From contig KZ111140.1 in NCBI GenBank assembly GCA_002077045.2, positions 1,133,584 through 1,158,734 of the forward strand: a stretch of 25,151 bases of DNA, read 5' to 3'. The notes under the pieces were generated by a model. The model did not search any database. It saw only the letters and a list, made by a program, of their open reading frames with translations, and was not told the DNA's origin. Below are positions 19,794 to 25,151 of the stretch, piece after piece (position 1 is the first letter of the stretch; the number at the start of each line of letters is the position of its first letter). A program made the translations under genes and the position numbers. The stretch is from Rachicladosporium sp. CCFEE 5018 (Eukaryota > Ascomycota > Dothideomycetes > Cladosporiales > Cladosporiaceae).

Positions 19794-22565
19794 TCAATCC
19801 CATAGTCCGTCCCCTCCAGTCTCTGATTCATCCTCCTCCCTTCTGCACCCTTCAAACCACTCGCTTCTCAGCGCATCCCCAATGGTCAGTCTGAGGTCAA
19901 TGTCCAACTCCAAACACCCCCTGACCAACTCAATGACTTCTTCGCCACCCCCTGCAGCAGCCAGTCTCAACGCATTTACGTCCCAGTCCGAGTGCAAGAT
20001 GAGTTCGACGGTCTTGCTCGGCATGGAATGCCTGAACGGCAGCTCACCAGTGCAGAGAGCGTAGACAATTACCCCATATGCCCAAACGTCACCTGCGGTC
20101 TCGAAGAGCTTACGGTTCACTGAGAGGCCTTTGGGCGATGCGTACTCGAGGGTGCCGATGACGGACGAACTTGCGCGGTGGTGAATACCTTGGTCGACTG
20201 CATTGAGTGGCGCAAGGCCTGCAGGATCAGTGCTGCCTTCGTCGATGCTGCCACTATGCAGGAAGTCGGCCAGTCCGAAGTCACAGAGGCGGAGGTTGCC
20301 ACCTTCAGTCTCTGCGTTTGGCGAGGTGAGGTCAATGAGGCAATTCTCGAGCTTCACGTCGCGATGACAGACGCGTATGTCTTCGTGAAGGTAACGTAGA
20401 GCGCAGGCTAGCTGATAGGCGTAGCGTTTGGCGAGATGCGGTGGCAGTCCCTTATGTTTGTCATTGGGAGAGGCAGCGAGCCGCGCTTTCCGCACGAGAT
20501 CGAAGAGCGTGCCGCCAACATTCAAATCCATTACGCAGAAGGTAGCGAAGTCGGTCTCGTAGACGGCGTGCAGCAGCAGTATATGACGGTGCTTCAGATG
20601 CCGCCACACTGATACCTCGTGGTCCAGGTCTTGCTGTGCTTTGTCACTTACGCTCTCGTCTCCACCGGCCGCTTGCTTGCGAATGATCTTCACGGCGCGG
20701 ACGATGCGATCTCCAGTCTGAGTGTTGAGGGTGTGAACTTCCTTCACAACGCCAAAGCCGCCGTAGTTAATTGTCCGGCCGATGATGTACTCGTTCTCGA
20801 GGCCAATCGACTGCCCTTCATCGTCAGGCTTGGGCTCTGCTGCAGGCGCCTCAACGTTATTGTCGCGGTTCCAGCTTGATAGAAAAGCATGTGCAGGACT
20901 CATCGAGCTGTGGGTCTGGGAAGCGGAGCGCCGCGATGAACGCCTTGATTGTGAGCCAAATCCCGGGATTCTCGATGCTCGCGTGGTACGTATTGATCTT
21001 GAGCTGCCGTGACGACTGAGTGCACCACCCGAAAAGTCACCGACAGGAGATGTCAGCTGCGAGGCATTCTGCTCGACATTCTCTTCAATCAAGTGATCCA
21101 CAGGTTTGCCTTCCGGGATGGTCTGCGGTGGCACAACCATACTCGTCAGACTGTCGATAGAGGCAGTCATACTCGAGTCCGACGTTGGTGAGATAGGAGG
21201 GTCTTCCATCCCATCAAGTCGCGGTGACATGCCCGATCTTGATATCTGGGATGCTGCCATGCGGGCTGCCGGGCTGCTTGAGGTCGAAGACGTTGGACGG
21301 TGGTCCCTCGCTTGCGTTACTGTCGCCTCGCTGGCGTTGCGCTCCTGTCGAAATAATGTCAGTAGTCTGCCATAAGAATGCTTGCGAATAAGTCTGCGCC
21401 ACGATTTCAACCTACCAGAGAATGTGCCTGACTTGAAGTCGGTGAGTGACTCGCGGTCGGGTGCGTTGGTGCTGTCTGCAATTTCATCTGCGGTCGGCTC
21501 GAGATCACTGGCCCGCCGCGGGGGTGATCGTCCTCGGTTATTGGGTTTGGGTAGTCCAGCGGCATTGCCGAGTCCTTTGGGCGAGGTCGGTGAGGGAAGT
21601 AGAGGGATTCTGTCGCCGTCGTCGGTGACTGCGTGGTCGCCGAAGGAAATGCTCTTTCCACGCTTTCGGAGGCTTGCCTGGAGAGCTTCGATCTCGGCGG
21701 ATCGTTGCTCGGTCCTGCTGGTTGAGAAGGCACGCCAGGAAACGCCGCCACCATCTTGAGGCTTCGGCTTGTCAACTCGCTTCACCTGAAGGTGCTTCTT
21801 TGTAGTCGAGGTCTTGAAAAGCGGTCCCAGTGCGTCGATTCCCCAATCGTCGTCGTCGTCGTCCTCGGGCTTGTAGGTCCCGTCAGTGCTGTTGTTGCGA
21901 GATGTGACGGCCTCTTCGTCGCTGTCACTGTCCTGCAGATACTTCGTTCCTGCGAATGGTGATGCTACAGTATTCTTGGGTGGCGGTCCTCCCTTCACTA
22001 TGGAGCCTTCTCTCTCACCACGCGGCGTCGAAGAGCGCCTATCTCTACCCAGTTCAGAGTCTGGCGAATTGCCGCCTCGAGGTGCAGGGCTTGGCCGACG
22101 ATCGCGCCGGGCCGGCGGTGGTGCAAGTGCCTCCTCGTCCTCGCTGTCGTCCAGATATGCAAGAATGCCTCCCGCCTGAGCTCGAGCACCACGTGGGGTC
22201 CTACCGTTCGACAAAGCTTTGTCAATAGAGGACCGATGAACAGCCGAGTCTGGCAGCGGCAAGCGCGGCACTGCAGGACTTGGCCCGCGATCTGTACTGG
22301 GCTTCTTGGGCTTCGCGTCTAAGAACTCATGCTCGCTGTCGCGGATGCTGGATGCACGAACAGGCTTGACAGTGGTGCTTATGGATTGTTCCTTCTCCTG
22401 CTGCGCGGTCGCATTCGCAGTTTGCGAAGCGGCCTGGGTCTGGCTCTTGTTCCTTCTGCGCTCGTCCACCTCATCCTCAAATCCCGTGGCGAAGGGATCG
22501 CGTTTCTTGCGTGCCGTGTTGACACGCAGAGAGCGGAGTTGACGGTGAATGTCGTTTGCAGCCAT
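19794..22565 (-). CDS. Large serine/threonine protein kinase with long disordered N-terminus
   Basis: Single ORF, 923 residues, from ATG 22565 (MAANDIHRQLRSLRV); the frame upstream has only a TTG codon three residues earlier. Residues 1 to about 580 are disordered and rich in Ser, Arg, Pro and Asp, with SDSDEE and DDDDDDW acidic patches and RRSSRRSAS-type phosphoacceptor motifs. The kinase domain spans about 587-905. It has glycine loop NYGGFG (first Gly replaced by Asn), Lys about 625 in RAVKIIRK, HRDVKLEN near 734, DFG near 763, and activation segment ending YASPKGL in place of the usual A/S-P-E (Lys at about 812). The catalytic Lys, Asp and DFG Asp are kept, so it is probably active. It resembles fungal CAMK-like kinases of unclear role; I do not name a subfamily. 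An intron-like segment lies inside the N-terminal part (21415-21345). Confidence 0.85.
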   Translation of the reverse strand: MAANDIHRQLRSLRVNTARKKRDPFATGFEDEVDERRRNKSQTQAASQTANATAQQEKEQSISTTVKPVRASSIRDSEHEFLDAKPKKPSTDRGPSPAVPRLPLPDSAVHRSSIDKALSNGRTPRGARAQAGGILAYLDDSEDEEALAPPPARRDRRPSPAPRGGNSPDSELGRDRRSSTPRGEREGSIVKGGPPPKNTVASPFAGTKYLQDSDSDEEAVTSRNNSTDGTYKPEDDDDDDWGIDALGPLFKTSTTKKHLQVKRVDKPKPQDGGGVSWRAFSTSRTEQRSAEIEALQASLRKRGKSISFGDHAVTDDGDRIPLLPSPTSPKGLGNAAGLPKPNNRGRSPPRRASDLEPTADEIADSTNAPDRESLTDFKSGTFSGRLKSWRRLIRKHSYGRLLTLFRQERNASEATVTQARDHRPTSSTSSSPAARMAASQISRSGMSPRLDGMEDPPISPTSDSSMTASIDSLTSMVVPPQTIPEGKPVDHLIEENVEQNASQLTSPVGDFSGGALSRHGSSRSIRTTRASRIPGFGSQSRRSSRRSASQTHSSMSPAHAFLSSWNRDNNVEAPAAEPKPDDEGQSIGLENEYIIGRTINYGGFGVVKEVHTLNTQTGDRIVRAVKIIRKQAAGGDESVSDKAQQDLDHEVSVWRHLKHRHILLLHAVYETDFATFCVMDLNVGGTLFDLVRKARLAASPNDKHKGLPPHLAKRYAYQLACALRYLHEDIRVCHRDVKLENCLIDLTSPNAETEGGNLRLCDFGLADFLHSGSIDEGSTDPAGLAPLNAVDQGIHHRASSSVIGTLEYASPKGLSVNRKLFETAGDVWAYGVIVYALCTGELPFRHSMPSKTVELILHSDWDVNALRLAAAGGGEEVIELVRGCLELDIDLRLTIGDALRSEWFEGCRREEDESETGGDGLWD
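21345..21415 (-). other. Intron-like segment inside the kinase ORF
   Basis: On the minus strand the segment begins GTAGGT, has a CTGAC branch-like word 16 nt before its end and ends CGACAG (71 nt). Unspliced, the kinase frame stays open. Spliced, the frame shifts and stops at a TGA about 43 codons later, before the kinase domain. Confidence 0.35.
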
Positions 22566-24477
22566 GTAGTGCAAGGCCCTTTGCTATGCGCGGGCTTGTC
22601 GCTCGGCGGAAAGCTAGCGCGTGTGCGGGACGTGGGGTCGATAAGAATCGTGTGCTTGACTCGCTGATGGGATGGTGCGCTGCGATATTGTGCGAGCTAG
22701 ACAGGGCAAGCGCGGCGGGCGTATTGTTATTGACACTGCTGTGGGAAGGTGATGGGCTTGCAAATGGCAGGAGCAGTCATGGTGAAAGATGATGGTCTCG
22801 ACAGGCTTGGAAAGAGTACAGCGGCTGCAGAGAGCTCTAGAGCTACCACCGCCAAGGACACAGCCTCATTGGCTTGGTATGGAGATCGCGGTGTGTGGTT
22901 GACGTGTGAACGGAGTATGGAGCCAGATGCGCTACCAAAAGCTATCGATGCTCCCCTCTGCTCACTGGCCCGGAGGAGCACTCCAGATGATGCGGGGCAG
23001 GCTGCTGCAGGCTCTCACGTAATGCACCTTGTGCATCACATCAAGGCGGCAGCACACTGTGCGGCGGTCTAGCTTCGGAGCCACTCTGACTGTGCGGCGG
23101 TACTGGCTGTGAGGATGTATGGTTCGGGACCGCCATCACGGACTTGACATGTGAAGCCGAGTCCATGTAATAATATGTGAGAAGGGCCATCACGCGGAGT
23201 TCATCGCAGAGTTCGCGATGCTCTGCTTCCGTTCGACAAAGTCATCACATAGTCTAGCACACTGTCCCTCGATAGACCGTCCCACAGCTGCAATGCTTCG
23301 CTTGCTTGGCTCTCATGAACGATGTTCACCATGCTATGGACCTAGACGTATGTCTCTCAACGACAGCGCCGGCCATACAACGCCTGCACCGTCCACCGAC
23401 TCCGATGATCAGCTATTCCGTCAACGCCGCCAAGGCAGTAGACTGCATCGCCAAGCACGAGCTCCATCTGCATGCTGATGATGAGCAATGAGTGATTGAT
23501 GCGGCATTTATCAAAGCATCGGATCATATGTGATCAAGTTATTCGATGGAGGATCAGCTGATTCATGACGAAGCAAATCTACCTCAGCGCTATCTTGGTA
23601 GCTTCAATATTGCGGTCCTGTACATACTGCGTAGTGGACCTGCGGATACTCCTCCAACAGTACCTTCTGGATCACATAGTCTTCCTAAAGGAGATGCAAG
23701 AAACGTCTTCTCCGACACCTTTCCTCACAGCGTCCACTCGATTCGACACTCATGAGTTCGTGTAGCGACTTGGGCTGGCAAGTCCGAGCAGACGCAGATT
23801 ATTGATAGAAGCAAGACTTGTTCATACCATGGACTAGGGCCCATTGTGCCGCTCTGCAATAGCGGCAATGGGCAATGTACATCCTGCATCACCTAATCTC
23901 ACGCCAACTCAGCCCGCTTGATCGCGAAGTAAATAGAGCGACACAGTGCAGGTCGGATTCTGCGTTCACCATAGAGTTGGAATTCGATTGTGAAATGCCT
24001 TGAAAGTATATGCCGCGCGATCGAAGTCCCAGTTTTCGAGGCTACAATCTCGCAACCATCGACTGATCCTCGGGGACGCATCGTCGCTTCGCACGCCATG
24101 CGATACATCAGAGAAGCATTGCCATTAGATGATGCTTTGGGAGTATTGTTTGGCAACAGCGACCCCAGACCCTAACCCTGACTGGCAGGTATGCCGCTAA
24201 GCGAGATTCACTGGAAGACTGCAGCTTCAATGAGCTTCAAGACGTCTCAAGTTGGCACATCAGGCAACGACACTCACCAGCATGTACTGGCTCAGTACAT
24301 TTGTACTCGTGTAGTCGGAGCAGCATCAGCGAACACACAACGACGCGCCCAAAGGCCACATGCATCTAATCACCAAGCGGTAGCGCCTACCCTGAGCTTG
24401 AAGCTCATACACAACACCACACGCTCCGCAATTCAAGCCACGGCACATACTTGGGTGTCTACAACACTGCAACGCCC
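22566..24477. other. Gene-poor region between the kinase and VAC8
   Basis: About 1.9 kb without a gene I can support. It must contain the divergent promoters of both neighbours. Small ORFs (up to about 107 codons at 22749-23072) have no family-like features. A weak hairpin (CATCGC/GCGATG arms, 23202-23220) and a telomere-like box (24169-24179) are the only structures noted. Confidence 0.5.
24169..24179. promoter_or_regulatory. Telomere-repeat-like box ACCCTAACCCT upstream of VAC8
   Basis: Just under two units of CCCTAA, 316 bp before the VAC8 start codon. Short telo-boxes are bound by Tbf1/TRF-like Myb proteins in some fungal promoters. It is far too short to be a telomere remnant with any certainty. 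Confidence 0.35.
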
Positions 24478-24498
24478 ATGCGAGGCGGGTGGCGATGA
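24478..24498 (+). promoter_or_regulatory. Short uORF overlapping the VAC8 start codon
   Basis: ATG at 24478 encodes MRGGWR and terminates at TGA 24496-24498, which overlaps the VAC8 ATG (24495-24497) as ATGA. Termination-coupled reinitiation at VAC8 or leaky scanning would be required for VAC8 translation if the transcript starts upstream of 24478. Confidence 0.45.
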
Positions 24499-25151
24499 GT
24501 AATTTCTGTGGAAGGCTGTTCGGGTGCTGCGGAAGTGAGTGCATTCATTACAATCAGTGAACTCACACAGCTTCAAGCTAACAACATACCTCTACACTAG
24601 GCCGCTCAAAAGTCGACTACGACAATGTCCTCGCCGACTCGGAGCGCGAAGCAGTCGCGGACCTGCTCAACTACCTCGAGAATGTAATTCACTCCAATCA
24701 TGAGACTACATGCGCACAGGCAGAGGAGCTCGGGCTGCGCAAGGCAGCTATATATGTTGAGACACGCGCTGATACCCGTGGTGCTTTACAGAGAGCAGAG
24801 ACCGACTTCTTCTCGGGCGAGCCGCTGAATGCACTCAGCACGCTGGTGTACAGTAACAACATCGACCTGCAGCGCAGCGCGAGCTTGACGTTTGCCGAGA
24901 TCACCGAGCGAGGTATGTTGATTCATATGATTGTTGGAGGAAAGAGGCCGGACGCTTATACAACACCTGTAGATGTCCGACCCGTCGACCGCGCAACCCT
25001 CGAACCAATTCTCTTCTTGCTAGAGAGTCCAGACATTGAAGTCCAGCGGGCTGCCTCAGCTGCACTGGGCAACCTTGCTGTAGATGGCCAGTCAATTGCT
25101 CTCGCCGCTCCAAAACCCAGCTGACATCAGGCCAGCCCAGAACAAAGTCCT
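24495..25151 (+). CDS. VAC8: Vac8-type armadillo-repeat vacuolar protein, 5' part (3' end outside window)
   Basis: Predicted exons are 24495-24534, 24601-24683, 24792-24912, 24973-25086 and 25136 to the edge. Introns are 24535-24600 (GTGAGT), 24684-24791 (GTAATT), 24913-24972 (GTATGT) and a probable GC-AG intron 25087-25135. The joined protein has a Cys-rich start (MSNFCGRLFGCCG), then DSEREAVADLLNYLEN joined to RAETDFFSGEPLNALSTLVY, SNNIDLQRSASLTFAEITER, DVRPVDRATLEPILFLLESP and VQRAASAALGNLAVD. This is the conserved beginning of the Vac8 armadillo domain. Vac8 sits on the vacuolar membrane through N-terminal acylation. There it acts in vacuole inheritance and fusion, nucleus-vacuole junctions and Atg13-linked autophagy. 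Cysteines 5, 11 and 12 are candidate palmitoylation sites, but residue 2 is Ser, not the Gly needed for myristoylation. Confidence 0.88.
25087..25135 (+). other. Predicted non-canonical GC-AG intron of VAC8
   Basis: After ...LAVD the frame would read into a TGA at 25122. Removing 49 nt beginning GCCAGT and ending GGCCAG (branch GCTGAC) restores D-A-Q-N-K-V-L, the expected armadillo continuation. A canonical GT-AG option (25080-25140) would delete four residues (VDAQ). Confidence 0.5.

Noticed and set aside
22749..23072. 107-codon plus-strand ORF
   Set aside because: No family features; sits in the divergent promoter region of the kinase gene.
24169..24179. True telomere or subtelomere boundary
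   Set aside because: Fewer than two repeat units and a normal housekeeping gene follows.

Overview
The window looks like nuclear DNA of a filamentous ascomycete. It is intron-poor to moderately intron-containing, with short 49-108 nt introns that have CTGAC/CTAAC-type branch points. Both strands carry genes with strongly fungal family content: a Zn2Cys6 regulator, a C2H2 plus fungal-transcription-factor-domain regulator, an SRP21-type SRP9, Dug3 and Vac8. A Dothideomycete is my best guess from gene style, but that is inference. I see no bacterial, viral or CRISPR features, and no tRNA or rRNA gene.

Layout, left to right: the 3' part of a coiled-coil protein (+, 1-1233); the small replication protein A subunit Rfa3/Rpa14 (+, 1452-1909, three exons) behind an MluI cell-cycle box; Dug3 glutamine amidotransferase of the glutathione degradosome (-, 2192-3367) with two CACGTG boxes upstream; a large C2H2/fungal_trans regulator (-, 4201-7897, three exons); a roughly 3.9 kb stretch with no gene I can support (7898-11817); the SRP9/SRP21 signal recognition particle subunit (-, 11818-12415, two exons) head-to-head with a DUF1308 protein (+, 12663-14387); a 2-oxoglutarate/Fe(II) dioxygenase (-, 14445-15546, two exons); a Zn2Cys6 regulator (-, 16004-19071, two exons); a large Ser/Thr kinase (-, 19794-22565); a gene-poor 1.9 kb; and the 5' end of VAC8 (+, 24495 to the window edge, at least five exons).

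Most genes are unrelated housekeeping functions (DNA replication, glutathione turnover, protein targeting, vacuole inheritance) interleaved with regulators. This is not a metabolic gene cluster, and I found no novel multi-gene system. The interesting signals are at the RNA-processing level. They are a predicted GC-AG intron in VAC8, a tandem 5' splice site in SRP9 whose stronger-looking option would frameshift, an intron-like segment inside the kinase ORF that would remove the kinase domain if spliced, an ATGA-overlapping uORF on VAC8, and a C-terminal exon of the C2H2 regulator that a single-ORF annotation would miss. Also notable are regulatory motifs that fit their genes (MCB at RFA3, Cbf1-type boxes at DUG3) and an APE-to-SPK change in the kinase.
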